Assembly: GCA_002092835.1 (NCBI GenBank)
Contig: LVWL01000012.1
Coordinates: 1 to 64,000, forward strand
Source of the DNA: Campylobacter concisus
GTDB taxonomy: Bacteria; Campylobacterota; Campylobacteria; Campylobacterales; Campylobacteraceae
DNA: 64,000 nucleotides
Direction of reading: 5' to 3'
Part shown: piece by piece, positions 34,845 to 43,727 of the stretch
Numbering within the stretch: position 1 is the stretch's first letter
Layout: every line of letters begins with the position of its first letter
Translations under genes and position numbers: made by a program
Notes under the pieces: generated by a model
Seen by the model: the letters and a program-made list of their open reading frames with translations, nothing else
Told to the model about the DNA's origin: nothing
The model's database searches: none

Positions 34845-35702
34845 ATGACAGGGCAAATTTTTAAAGGCGCGATATATCTTTTTACACTTTTATCCGCCAT
34901 GCTTTTGCTTTTACTCGTGGGGTTTTTACTGCTAAATTCCACGAGTTTCTTTGCAGAAGTAAGCCTTTTTGACTTCTTGCTAAACAGCGACTGGGACGTT
35001 AGCACAGAGCCTTTTAGCTTTGGACTCTTTAATATCCTAGTCGCAAATTTCGCAGTTGCGTTTTTAGCTTGCATATTTTCATTTTTTATCTCGCTTGGCG
35101 TTACTATATTTATATGCTTTTTTGCGAGTACCTGGCTTAGGCACGTGCTAGACTGGATGATACGGATACTAGCTGGCATACCCTCTATCATATATGGATT
35201 TTTCGCGCTTTACACGGTTGTAAAAATTTTAGAGTCAGGGTTAAAAATGTCCGCTGGCGAGTCGGTCTTAGCAGCTAGTCTCATCCTTAGCGTCATGATA
35301 CTGCCCTTTTTTACCTCGCATTTGCTCCAAAGCGTGGATCTGCTAAAGCAAAATTTCAAGACAAACTCAGACGCTCTTGGCGTAAGCACTGGATATTTTA
35401 TAAGAAAAATAATTTTAAGAAAATCTATAAAAGCTAGTATTTCAGGCTTTATACTCGCATTTTCCAGAGCAGCTGGCGAGACGATGGCTGTGATGATGGT
35501 CATAGGCAACACCCCGCTTTTTCCGCACCTGCTCTCAAAAGCTCAGACCATACCATCTCTAATAGCCCTTGAAATGGGTATGAGCGAGGCTGGCAGCTTG
35601 CACTATCACGCTCTTATCGCAAGCGGATTTATCCTGCTTGTTTTTATATTTTTGCTAAATATCTTTATCTTTAAATTTGAGAAAAACAATGAATACTTTT
35701 AA
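34845..35702 (+). CDS. pstC: Phosphate ABC transporter permease PstC
   Basis: A 285-residue, six-TM permease. The cytoplasmic EAA loop near AFSRAAGETMAVMMVIGNTP (about 205-225) is typical of PstC/PstA. The start lies four bases after the pstS stop. Its 3' end overlaps pstA by 14 bases. Confidence 0.9.
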   Translation: MTGQIFKGAIYLFTLLSAMLLLLLVGFLLLNSTSFFAEVSLFDFLLNSDWDVSTEPFSFGLFNILVANFAVAFLACIFSFFISLGVTIFICFFASTWLRHVLDWMIRILAGIPSIIYGFFALYTVVKILESGLKMSAGESVLAASLILSVMILPFFTSHLLQSVDLLKQNFKTNSDALGVSTGYFIRKIILRKSIKASISGFILAFSRAAGETMAVMMVIGNTPLFPHLLSKAQTIPSLIALEMGMSEAGSLHYHALIASGFILLVFIFLLNIFIFKFEKNNEYF

Positions 35703-36546
35703 GGATTTTTTAGTCAAATTTTACGCTTATCTTTGCGTTTTTATCGTCATTACGGTGATATTTTGGATATTTTATTTCATCTTTGCAAATGGCATCTCTC
35801 AGATAAATTTAGACTTTCTGACCAAAAACCCGCAAGGTTTAAATTTAGGTGAGAGCGGCGGCATAAGAGACGCTATCATAGGCTCATTTTTACTGATAAT
35901 ACTATCTATGATATTTTCTGCACTCCTTGGCGTTAGCTGCGCTATTTATAGGCAAATTTACTGCACTTCTAGCACAATCAAACTTGGGCTTAAATTTATC
36001 ATCCAAACGATGGCTTCTATTCCTTCTATCTTGCTTGGGATGTTTGTTTATGGGCTTTTTATCGTTAGTCTTGATATCCCTAAAAGCCTACTAACAGCTA
36101 GCATTACGCTTGCTTTGATGGTCTTTCCGTTTGTTGAAGTAAGCGTTGAAAAGGTGATCTCGCAGATAGATGAAAAGATGTTAAGAGATAGCTTCGCGCT
36201 TGGCGTTGATAAAAATTTCATGGCCAGAAAGCTTGTTTTGCCAACTATTAGAAAAAATATTATATCGATCTTGATACTAGCTGGCAGCTACGCCATAGGG
36301 GCAACTGCGCCACTACTTTTAACAGGGGTCGTCTTCATGGCAAAAGTAGAGGGGCTGCTCTCGCCAGTTATGGCACTGCCTTTTCACCTGCACATGCTCC
36401 TAAGCCAGTCAGTCGCAACGCAAAATGCCTACGCTACAGCGCTCGTGCTCATCTTTATACTTATCATTTTGCACCTGCTTTCAGCCGTAGTTTTATTTGA
36501 TATAGGAGAGAAAATTGCCAGATATTTTAAACATAAAAGATCTTAG
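35689..36546 (+). CDS. pstA: Phosphate ABC transporter permease PstA
   Basis: A 285-residue permease with six TM helices; the loop SYAIGATAPLLLTGVVFMAK (about 205-225) corresponds to the EAA region of PstA. ATG 35689 is used; a TTG four codons earlier also exists. It overlaps pstC by 14 bases and pstB by 32, so the cluster is translationally coupled. Confidence 0.88.
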   Translation: MNTFKDFLVKFYAYLCVFIVITVIFWIFYFIFANGISQINLDFLTKNPQGLNLGESGGIRDAIIGSFLLIILSMIFSALLGVSCAIYRQIYCTSSTIKLGLKFIIQTMASIPSILLGMFVYGLFIVSLDIPKSLLTASITLALMVFPFVEVSVEKVISQIDEKMLRDSFALGVDKNFMARKLVLPTIRKNIISILILAGSYAIGATAPLLLTGVVFMAKVEGLLSPVMALPFHLHMLLSQSVATQNAYATALVLIFILIILHLLSAVVLFDIGEKIARYFKHKRS

Positions 36547-37180
36547 TATCTTTTACCAAGATAATGAAATTTTAAAAGATCTAAATCTTAGCGTCGCCAA
36601 AAACGAGATCATCTGCCTAATGGGTAGCTCAGGATGTGGCAAATCGACATTTCTTTCAGCACTAAATGGCTTTTTAGAGCAAAAGGGCGGCAGATATAGC
36701 GGAGAGATCCTATTTAAAGGCGAAAATATCAAAAATAAGGGCGAAATTTGGCTAAGACGAAAGTTAGCCATACTCTTTCAAGACGCCACGCTCTTTCCCT
36801 TTAGCGTCGAGAGAAATTTGACCTATACGATGGAATTTTATGAGGGCAGCATAAAAGACAAGCAAAAAAGAGTAGAGGGGCTGCTAAAAAGCGTAAATTT
36901 ACTAGATGAAATAAGTGACTTAAATATGCCAGCTAGCAAACTTTCCGGCGGTCAAAAGCAAAGACTTTGCATCGCAAGGATGCTAACTACAAAGCCTGAA
37001 GTGCTCATGCTTGATGAGCCTTGTTCGTCGCTTGATATGAAAAATATCTTGATTATAGAGGAGCTTTTAAAAAGCTTGTCGCAAAAATATACGATCATCA
37101 TTACCACACACAACGAAGAGCAGGCGAAGAGGCTTGGCGGTAGGATAGTTCGCATAGTGGATAAGAAATTTACATTTTAA
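36515..37180 (+). CDS. pstB: Phosphate ABC transporter ATPase PstB
   Basis: A 221-residue ATPase: Walker A GSSGCGKSTFLSALN, signature KLSGGQKQRL and Walker B EVLMLDEPCSSLD. It is shorter than most PstB (about 250), and the helical region between Walker A and the signature is compact. The start is TTG 36515, after AGGAGAG, inside pstA. No phoU follows; the next gene is on the other strand. An alternative is another anion importer of the PstB type, but the PstSCA partners support phosphate. Confidence 0.85.
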   Translation: MPDILNIKDLSIFYQDNEILKDLNLSVAKNEIICLMGSSGCGKSTFLSALNGFLEQKGGRYSGEILFKGENIKNKGEIWLRRKLAILFQDATLFPFSVERNLTYTMEFYEGSIKDKQKRVEGLLKSVNLLDEISDLNMPASKLSGGQKQRLCIARMLTTKPEVLMLDEPCSSLDMKNILIIEELLKSLSQKYTIIITTHNEEQAKRLGGRIVRIVDKKFTF

Positions 37181-37182
37181 AA

Positions 37183-37201
37183 GAGCTAGAAATTCTAGCT
37201 C
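37183..37201. terminator. Bidirectional terminator between pstB and aguB
   Basis: GAGCTAG (37183-37189), AAATT loop, CTAGCTC (37195-37201), between two convergent stop codons (37180 and 37207). The TTT on either side is short, so strength is moderate. Confidence 0.5.
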
Positions 37202-37206
37202 CAAAT

Positions 37207-38079
37207 TTAGTCGATAAATCTCTTTGTGATATTTGCGTAGGCATCGATCCTGCGGTCTCTTAAAAATGGCCAAATTCTACGCACTTCTTCACTTCTTTTC
37301 ATATCTATTTCAACGATCTTGCAAAGCTCATCTGTGCTATTTGCGCGGAAAAGCTGCTCGCCTTGTGGCCCAAAGACAAAACTATTTCCCCAAAATTTGA
37401 TCCCATCCATCACGCCGCTATCATCTTTTTCAAAGCCCACACGATTTACTGCGACCACTGGCAGGCCATTTGCCACGCTGTGACCTCTTTGCACCGCCAC
37501 CCACGCCTCAAGCTGTCTTGACTTTTCATCCTCGCTATCGCCCTCAAACCAGCCAATAGCCGTTGGATAGATGAGAATTTTCGCCCCTTTTAGCGCCATT
37601 AGCCTTGCTGCCTCTGGATACCACTGATCCCAACACACCAAAACGCCAAGCTTACCAAGGCTAGTCTCAACTGGCTCAAAGCCAATGTCGCCAGGCGTGA
37701 AGTAAAATTTCTCGTAAAATCCAGGGTCATCAGGGATGTGCATTTTTCGGTATTTGCCAGCTACGCTGCCGTTACGCTCGAAGACAAAGGCGGTGTTGTG
37801 ATAAAGTCCGTCAGCTCTCTTTTCAAAGAGCGAAGTGACTAAAACCACGCCATTTTCTTTTGCCACCCTACCCCAAAAAGCGACGTCCTCTTGCCAATCA
37901 TTTGCGTGATCAAAGAAATTTGTATCCTCGCTTTGGCAAAAGTATTGCGTCTGGTGCAGCTCTTGACAGACGACTAGATCAGCGCCACCTTTTTTTGCCT
38001 CGGCGATTAGCTCAAGCGTCTTTGCGATAGTTGCCTCTTTTGTCCCTTTAAATTCTTGTTGAAGTAGTGCTACTTTCAT
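37207..38079 (-). CDS. aguB: N-carbamoylputrescine amidase
   Basis: A 290-residue carbon-nitrogen hydrolase that converts N-carbamoylputrescine to putrescine, CO2 and ammonia. The catalytic triad is visible: Glu in VVCQELHQTQYF, Lys in GKYRKMHIPDD, Cys in LGVLVCWDQWYPEAARL. The FDHANDW and GFYEKFYFTPGD stretches are typical of AguB. ATG 38079 is one base from the CDF stop. Together with aguA it makes putrescine from agmatine. Confidence 0.92.
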   Translation of the reverse strand: MKVALLQQEFKGTKEATIAKTLELIAEAKKGGADLVVCQELHQTQYFCQSEDTNFFDHANDWQEDVAFWGRVAKENGVVLVTSLFEKRADGLYHNTAFVFERNGSVAGKYRKMHIPDDPGFYEKFYFTPGDIGFEPVETSLGKLGVLVCWDQWYPEAARLMALKGAKILIYPTAIGWFEGDSEDEKSRQLEAWVAVQRGHSVANGLPVVAVNRVGFEKDDSGVMDGIKFWGNSFVFGPQGEQLFRANSTDELCKIVEIDMKRSEEVRRIWPFLRDRRIDAYANITKRFID

Positions 38080-38080
38080 C

Positions 38081-39007
38081 TCATCTCCCTTCTTTGTCGT
38101 TGTATGGGTCTAAATGCGTGGTTATCTGCCACGAAAATTCCTTAAATTTCTCTCTTATCTCAGCTTCAAGCGAGTCGGCCACCTCGTGCGCGTCGTAAAG
38201 CGAGATATCTTTGTCAAAAACTAAATGTAGCGTTAAAAATATGGTATTTGCGCTCTGCCTTGTGTTTAGGTAGTGAAAATCAGAAATTCTCTGCTTAGCC
38301 TTTATCATTTTGATGATCTCATCTGTGACCTCAGGGCTTGCCGCGTGATCTAGCAAGACACCAAAGGCGTCTTTGCCAAGACTTATGGCGCTTTGAGCGA
38401 TGTAGCCACTTATCACGATGCCAAAGATCGCATCTATCATCACAAATCCGCTAAATTTAATGATAAGTAACGAGATAATGACTGCTAGGTTGCTAAAAAG
38501 GTCGATCTTATAGTGCAGCGCGTCTGCTTTTATGATAAGGTTGCCACTTTTTTTAGAAATTTGGTTTAAAAATAGCACCAAACATAGCGTCACAACTACC
38601 GAAAATACCATCACACCAAGGCTTAAGCCAAGGTCTATCTCTAAATTTGGCTCGCTAAATTTCTTAACACTCTCATAAAATATATATCCAGCAGCCACAA
38701 CAATAATGACGCACTCAAATAGCGCTGCCAAGGCCTCCAGCTTTGTGTAGCCAAAGTTAAATCTCTCATCGGCTTGCTTTCTTGACTTTCTAAGCGCAAA
38801 TAAATTTAAAAGCGAAACGATAAAATCAAGCATCGAATCAATCGCCGAGCCAAGCACAGCGACTGAGCCGCTAAAAAGTCCAGCTGCAAATTTCACAAGT
38901 GCGAGCAAAAAAGCGCATGCTCCAGCTGCGATAACTGCCTTATTTTCACCCTGCGTGCACTCCTGTTTATTTATGCGGTTAAACTCATAATCAAACGGAC
39001 TTGACAA
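38081..39007 (-). CDS. Cation diffusion facilitator (CDF) family transporter
   Basis: A 308-residue, six-TM metal exporter (zinc, iron, manganese or similar) with a cytoplasmic C-terminal domain. The metal-site residues are present in TM2 (GSAIDSMLDFIVSLL) and TM5 (ADALHYKIDLFSNLAVI), and the C-terminal domain has LHLVFDKDISLYDAHEVAD. It lies between aguA and aguB, so it is co-transcribed with the putrescine genes. The metal cannot be read from the sequence with confidence. Confidence 0.88.
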   Translation of the reverse strand: MSSPFDYEFNRINKQECTQGENKAVIAAGACAFLLALVKFAAGLFSGSVAVLGSAIDSMLDFIVSLLNLFALRKSRKQADERFNFGYTKLEALAALFECVIIVVAAGYIFYESVKKFSEPNLEIDLGLSLGVMVFSVVVTLCLVLFLNQISKKSGNLIIKADALHYKIDLFSNLAVIISLLIIKFSGFVMIDAIFGIVISGYIAQSAISLGKDAFGVLLDHAASPEVTDEIIKMIKAKQRISDFHYLNTRQSANTIFLTLHLVFDKDISLYDAHEVADSLEAEIREKFKEFSWQITTHLDPYNDKEGR

Positions 39008-39080
39008 GACTAAGACCTCTTGTATCTATTTTGGCTTGAGCAGTGAAGCGAGCCATTTTGACGGACAAAAACTAGTGAAT

Positions 39081-39976
39081 TTACACCGATGATCTTTCTA
39101 TCTGGCAGTGCTTGGCAAGTAAATTTAGCACCTTTTCGTCGTTTTCGTCGTTATATGTTGGCACGATTAGTGCGCCATTTATAAAGATGAAGTTTGCATA
39201 GGTGCAGCCAAGCCTTTTACCCTCATAAAATTTAGGCTTAGGAAGCGGCAGAGCAAGTAGCTTAAAGCCAGTTTTTTTAAGCTCATCTTCCATCCTTTTT
39301 AGCTCATCAAAGTGCTCATCACTCTCGTCATCACAAGCTGCGTAAGCGATAGTATCAGGCGTGATAAAACGCGCTAAAGTGTCGATGTGGCTATCTGTGT
39401 CATCGCCTTTTATAAAGCCATTTTCAAGCCAAATGATACGCTTTAGTCCAAATAAATTTTTTAGTTTTTCTTCGATCTGCTCTTTGCTAAGTGCTTTGTT
39501 TCTATTTTCATTTAGCAGGCATTTTGAAGTGGTTAAAAGCACGCCATCTCCGTTAAACTCGATGCTCCCACCCTCTAGTATCATATCAACTGGTTCAAGC
39601 TTGGTCTTGTAAATTTTAGCTAGATCTAAATTTATCGCATCATCTTTTGAGCTCTTAAATTTACCGCCCCAAGCGTTAAATTTAAAGTCGTAGCTCTTTA
39701 CACCATCTTCAGCACAAACGTCGATCATGCCGTAGTCTCTGATCCAAGTATCATCAGTCTCAAGCTTAACAAACTCTACATTTTTAAATTTCTTAAATCT
39801 ATCAAAATTTGCCTCATCAGGCAGATGAGCACCACCTTCTCATACGGCGTAACAGCAGCCACGATCTCCTCATAGCCCGCTAAAATCTCCTCTAAATAAG
39901 GCTCCCAGTCGCTCTTGCTATGTGGCAGCGATAAAAACAAAAGCTCCTGCTCTTCCCACTCTGCATACGCTCTCAC
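39081..39976 (-). pseudogene. aguA: Agmatine deiminase, split by a one-base deletion
   Basis: Converts agmatine to N-carbamoylputrescine. Starts at GTG 39976 (MRAYAEWEEQELLFLSLPHS), overlapping the stop of the CBU_0592-like gene. After VVLIC the frame fails: one C missing at about 39820-39821 (GG on the plus strand) restores CPDEANFDRFKKFKNVEFV and then the DDTWIRDYG motif, and joins the 215-residue remainder (FNAWGGKF, EGGSIEFNGDGVLLTT, HIDTLARF, GCTYANFI). The catalytic Cys is in GCTYANFIFING. Normal length is about 325 residues. Confidence 0.88.
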
Positions 39977-40218
39977 GCTCTCTCCTTATAAATTTTATAA
40001 ATTCCATAAATCGTAATGAATATCCAAAAGACCTCTATCAAAAATGAGCCAAGGTTAAAGTGCACAAAAAGCGAGATGATAAGTAGCACCGCACCTACTA
40101 AATTTATTATCTGATAGGCTAGATCGCGGCTATTTAGGCGGCCGATCTGAAGTAAAAAGTAGCCCATCACGATGCAAATCATCCCTAAAAAGCCGATGAT
40201 CTGAAAAAGATCAATCAA
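39973..40218 (-). CDS. CBU_0592-like small membrane protein
   Basis: An 81-residue protein with two or three TM helices (LFQIIGFLGMICIVMGYFLLQ, IINLVGAVLLIISLFVHFNL, FLIEVFWIFITIYGIYKIY). The conserved polar part GRLNSRDLAYQ fits the CBU_0592 family, of unknown function. It is the first gene of the aguA-CDF-aguB unit, overlapping aguA by four bases. Confidence 0.75.
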   Translation of the reverse strand: MIDLFQIIGFLGMICIVMGYFLLQIGRLNSRDLAYQIINLVGAVLLIISLFVHFNLGSFLIEVFWIFITIYGIYKIYKERA

Positions 40219-40328
40219 ATTTTATCCTTTTTGCAAGCTTAAATTTAAAGCAAGATCATATCTAATTAGTTTTAAATTTATGATTATAAGATAAAATAAC
40301 TCCATTTTTCAGATTGGATTAAAGTTTT

Positions 40329-40982
40329 ATGGATTTTGAGTTTATTGAGAAATTTTATCCGCTTTATGTTAAGGCCGGAGTGCTTACCTGTGAGATTGCC
40401 TTTTTAGGGATCATTTTTTCTATTTTAATCGGTATTTTTTGTATGGCTGTGAAATTTTACAAGCTAAAATTTCTATCAAAAGTGATTGACTGCTACGTTG
40501 AGCTTTCAAGAAATACGCCTCTTCTTATACAGCTTTTCTTTTTATATTATGGCTTGCCAAAGCTTGGAGTGTCGATGAGCGGCTTTGCCTGTGCGGTCGC
40601 TGGTCTTAGCTTTCTTGGTGGTAGCTATATGAGTGAGAGCTTTAGGCTTGGTTTTGAGGCGGTTAGAAAGTCGCAGATCGAAGCGGGACTAAGCATCGCA
40701 CTTAGCAAAAATCAGCTCCTAAGATATGTTATCTTGCCTCAAGCATTTAGCGTAGCAGTGCCAAGCATCAGTGCAAATATTATCTTTTTACTAAAAGAGA
40801 CAAGCATCGTTAGCATCGTGGCACTTGCTGATCTAGTTTACGTCGCAAAGGATCTCATTGGGCTTTATTACAAGACAGACGAGGCACTTTTTATGCTAGT
40901 AATTAGCTATCTTATCATCATCTTGCCAGTCTCACTGGTGCTTAGCTATATCGAAAAAAGGGTAAGAAATGCAAGGAGTTAG
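40329..40982 (+). CDS. Amino-acid ABC transporter permease (first subunit)
   Basis: A 217-residue HisM/GlnP-type permease. The signature ELSRNTPLLIQLFFLYYGLP and the EAA loop AGLSIALSKNQLLRYVILPQA are both clear. It starts the four-gene importer ending in the CjaA-like binding lipoprotein; the two permeases would form the membrane dimer. It overlaps the next gene by 14 bases. Confidence 0.9.
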   Translation: MDFEFIEKFYPLYVKAGVLTCEIAFLGIIFSILIGIFCMAVKFYKLKFLSKVIDCYVELSRNTPLLIQLFFLYYGLPKLGVSMSGFACAVAGLSFLGGSYMSESFRLGFEAVRKSQIEAGLSIALSKNQLLRYVILPQAFSVAVPSISANIIFLLKETSIVSIVALADLVYVAKDLIGLYYKTDEALFMLVISYLIIILPVSLVLSYIEKRVRNARS

Positions 40983-41637
40983 TATATTATTTGACACGCA
41001 AAATTTACTAAGGCTCTTTGAAGGTCTAGTCGTTAGCACAGAAATTTCATTTATCTCTATCTTTATCTCTATAATCGGTGGCTTAGTGCTTGGCGTGCTT
41101 ATGAGCATGAAAAACAAATTTATCTATTTTATTTTAAAAATTTGCCTAGAAATCGTTCGCATAATGCCTCAGATCGTTTGGCTATTTTTATTTTATTTTG
41201 GTGTCAGTAAGGCGTTTGATATTCACATTTCAGCATTTACAGCCTCACTCATCGTCTTTAGCTTGTGGGGAATTTTTGAAATGATGGACATCGTGCGTGG
41301 CGCAATAACATCAATACCAAAACATCAATTTGAATCAGCCGCCTCACTTGGGCTTAGTAAATTTCAAATTTACTCTCACGTCATCATCCCACTTGCCACG
41401 AGAAGGCTAGTACCTGGAGCTGTAAATTTACTAAGCCGTATGATAAAAACGACATCTATCGTCGTTCTAATCGGCGTTGTAGAGGTAGTCAAGGTCGGCC
41501 AGCAGATCATCGAGCGAAATGTATTTACAAATCCTATGGCGCCATTTTGGATATACACGCTCATATTCTTTTTATATTTTGTGATCTGCTATCCAGTCTC
41601 AAAACTATCAAAAAAATTAGAAGAAAAATGGAGCTAA
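40969..41637 (+). CDS. Amino-acid ABC transporter permease (second subunit)
   Basis: A 222-residue polar amino-acid permease with five or so TM helices, the ELRRIMPQIVWLFLFYFG-like stretch (EIVRIMPQIVWLFLFYFGV) and the EAA loop SAASLGLSKFQIYSHVIIP. It begins inside the preceding gene and ends one base before the ATPase start. Confidence 0.9.
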   Translation: MQGVSILFDTQNLLRLFEGLVVSTEISFISIFISIIGGLVLGVLMSMKNKFIYFILKICLEIVRIMPQIVWLFLFYFGVSKAFDIHISAFTASLIVFSLWGIFEMMDIVRGAITSIPKHQFESAASLGLSKFQIYSHVIIPLATRRLVPGAVNLLSRMIKTTSIVVLIGVVEVVKVGQQIIERNVFTNPMAPFWIYTLIFFLYFVICYPVSKLSKKLEEKWS

Positions 41638-41638
41638 A

Positions 41639-42376
41639 ATGAGCGAAAACATCTTGGAACTTAAAAAAATAAATAAATTTTATGGAGAGCTTCACGCCTT
41701 AAAGGATATAAATTTAGATGTAAAAAGCGGCGAAGTAGTCGTGCTCCTTGGACCATCGGGCTGTGGCAAGAGCACAACTCTTAGATGTATAAACGGACTT
41801 GAGAGTATCGCAAGCGGCGAGATAATAATTGATGGCGAAGTAATTGATGCTAAATTTAATGATTGGCAAAGGATCCGCCAAAAAGTCGGCATGGTCTTTC
41901 AAAGCTACGAGCTCTTTGATCATATGAACGTCATAGACAACGTCCTTCTTGGGCCTTTAAAGGTGCAAAAAAGAGATAGAGCTGAAGCCGAAAAGACTGC
42001 TGATATGTGGCTAAGCAAGGTTGGACTGCTTGATAAGAAATTTGCCTATCCAAAGGAGCTAAGTGGTGGCCAAAAGCAACGCATAGCAATAGTAAGAAGC
42101 CTTTGTTTAAACCCTGAAATTATGCTATTTGACGAGGTTACAGCTGCGCTTGATCCAGAGATCGTTAGAGAAGTGCTTGATGTTATACTAAATTTAGCCA
42201 AAGATGGAATGACGATGCTAATAGTCACCCATGAGATGAGCTTTGCAAGGGCGGTTGCAAACAAGATCGTATTTATGGATGCTGGGGCGATCGTGGAGAT
42301 CAGCGAGCCAGAGGAATTTTTTACAAACCCAAAGAGCGATCGCGCGAAGAAATTTCTAAATTTATTCTCGTTTTAG
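41639..42376 (+). CDS. Amino-acid ABC transporter ATP-binding protein
   Basis: A 245-residue GlnQ/HisP-type ATPase. Walker A LLGPSGCGKSTTLRCING, signature LSGGQKQRIAIVRSL and Walker B IMLFDEVTAALDPEIV with the switch His in TMLIVTHEMSFA. It is the third gene of the importer operon. Confidence 0.93.
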   Translation: MSENILELKKINKFYGELHALKDINLDVKSGEVVVLLGPSGCGKSTTLRCINGLESIASGEIIIDGEVIDAKFNDWQRIRQKVGMVFQSYELFDHMNVIDNVLLGPLKVQKRDRAEAEKTADMWLSKVGLLDKKFAYPKELSGGQKQRIAIVRSLCLNPEIMLFDEVTAALDPEIVREVLDVILNLAKDGMTMLIVTHEMSFARAVANKIVFMDAGAIVEISEPEEFFTNPKSDRAKKFLNLFSF

Positions 42377-42469
42377 AAAAAATAAGAGATAATTTGCCGT
42401 TTTTTCAAAATGCGTTTAGAGCGAAATTTTAACGCTCTTATTTATTTAACTTTTTTACAAGGAGAAAGA

Positions 42470-43330
42470 GTGAGAAAATTTAAATTTTTCTTATTAGCAT
42501 TAATCGCTACCGTCTTTCTAACGGGTTGTGGTAATGACAAAGGTGCCGACACGGCAAAAGCTGCTTCAAACGAAGCTGATGCGATCGCAAAGATCAAAGA
42601 GCGCGGATATGTAAGAATTGGCGTTTTCAGCGACAAACCACCATTTGGCTATGTCGATAAAGACGGCAAAAACCAAGGCTATGATATTTACTTTGCAAAA
42701 CGTATCGCAAAAGACCTACTAGGCGATGAGAGCAAGGTAAAATTTGAGCTAGTCGAGGCTGCTGGTAGAGTTGAAGTTTTAGTAGCAGATAAAGTAGATA
42801 TCACGCTTGCAAATTTTACAAAAACACCTGAGCGCGCACAAGTTGTTGATTTTGCGCTTCCATACATGAAGGTTTCACTTGGCATCGTAAGCCCTGAAGG
42901 TGCGGTGATAAAGAGCATCGATGAGCTAAAAGACAAAACCCTAATCGTAAATAAGGGCACAACCGCAGACGCGTTTTTTACAAAAAATTATCCTGATATC
43001 AAGCTTGCAAAATACGACCAAAATACTGAAACATTTGCAGCTTTGGTTGATAAAAGAGGTGCCGCACTAGCACATGATAATGCCCTACTTTTTGCCTGGG
43101 CAAAAGAGACTCCTGGTTTTGTTGTAGGCGTTGAAGCACTTGGTGATGTGGATGTGATAGCACCAGCTGTTAAAAAAGGTAACAAAGTTTTACTTGATTG
43201 GCTAAACAATGAGATCATTGAGTTAGGCAAAGAAAATTTCTTCCACAAAGACTATGATGCTACACTAAAACCGATCTACGGCGATAGCGTAAATCCAGAA
43301 TCACTTGTCGTTGAAGGCGGCAAACTCTAA
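42470..43330 (+). CDS. CjaA-like amino-acid (cysteine) binding lipoprotein
   Basis: A 286-residue receptor. Lipoprotein signal VRKFKFFLLALIATVFLTGC, then the binding domain with GYVRIGVFSDKPPFGYVD, VDITLANFTKTPERAQVVDF, NKGTTADAFFTKNYPDIKLA and LAHDNALLFAWAKE. These match what I recall of C. jejuni CjaA, which binds cysteine, at most conserved positions. The start is GTG 42470 after AAGGAGAAAGA. It lies directly downstream of its permeases and ATPase, so the four genes form one importer. Confidence 0.88.
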   Translation: MRKFKFFLLALIATVFLTGCGNDKGADTAKAASNEADAIAKIKERGYVRIGVFSDKPPFGYVDKDGKNQGYDIYFAKRIAKDLLGDESKVKFELVEAAGRVEVLVADKVDITLANFTKTPERAQVVDFALPYMKVSLGIVSPEGAVIKSIDELKDKTLIVNKGTTADAFFTKNYPDIKLAKYDQNTETFAALVDKRGAALAHDNALLFAWAKETPGFVVGVEALGDVDVIAPAVKKGNKVLLDWLNNEIIELGKENFFHKDYDATLKPIYGDSVNPESLVVEGGKL

Positions 43331-43337
43331 AAATTTA

Positions 43338-43359
43338 ATGGCGTAAATTTTTACGCCAT
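43338..43359 (+). terminator. Terminator of the amino-acid importer operon
   Basis: ATGGCGTAAA (43338-43347) and TTTACGCCAT (43350-43359): a perfect 10-bp inverted repeat just after the cjaA-like stop, followed by CTCTCTATCTTTT. Confidence 0.75.
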
Positions 43360-43684
43360 CTCTCTATCTTTTAAATTTAACAAATATACTTGTAAAGTTT
43401 TTTGCCGGCAGGTTACACTGCATAAAATCCATAAAGGACGGATATCTTACATATCTGAGCAGCAAGCTAGTAGACGACCTCTTGCAAAATAATGAGCTAT
43501 TTTAAAAAGAACGCCGACATTAGATAAGATTATATTATCCGCATGAATATTCAAAAAGGCTAAGATGAGCATATACTTAATAAATTTAAATTGTAGATGG
43601 TATGTATGCAAAGTTTCCAAAAAATTCGCGAAAGCTAGACGAGAAAGATAAATCTTAGTTTTCGAATGTCTAAATAAAATTTTA

Positions 43685-43722
43685 AAAGGCATTTTGGAGT
43701 AAATTTAGCCTAAAATGCCTTT
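43685..43722 (-). terminator. Terminator of the phosphohexomutase gene
   Basis: AAAGGCATTTT (43685-43695) and AAAATGCCTTT (43712-43722) form a perfect 11-bp stem with a 16-base loop immediately after the minus-strand stop codon at 43728. TTTT follows on that strand. Confidence 0.75.
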
Positions 43723-43727
43723 GCAAG

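Larger units (their letters stand above)
43331..43727. other. Noncoding region between the cjaA-like gene and the phosphohexomutase gene
   Basis: About 400 bases. It holds a terminator at each end (43338-43359 and 43685-43722). Between them no convincing gene is seen: the one open frame (minus strand, 81 codons) has no family resemblance and an unusual composition. The middle shares short motifs with the noncoding block at 51.0-51.8 kb, for example AGCTAGACGAG near 43634. Confidence 0.6.

Noticed and set aside
43447-43692. 81-codon minus-strand frame before the phosphohexomutase terminator
   Set aside because: It has no ribosome site or family resemblance, and it runs into the hairpin that ends the neighbouring gene.
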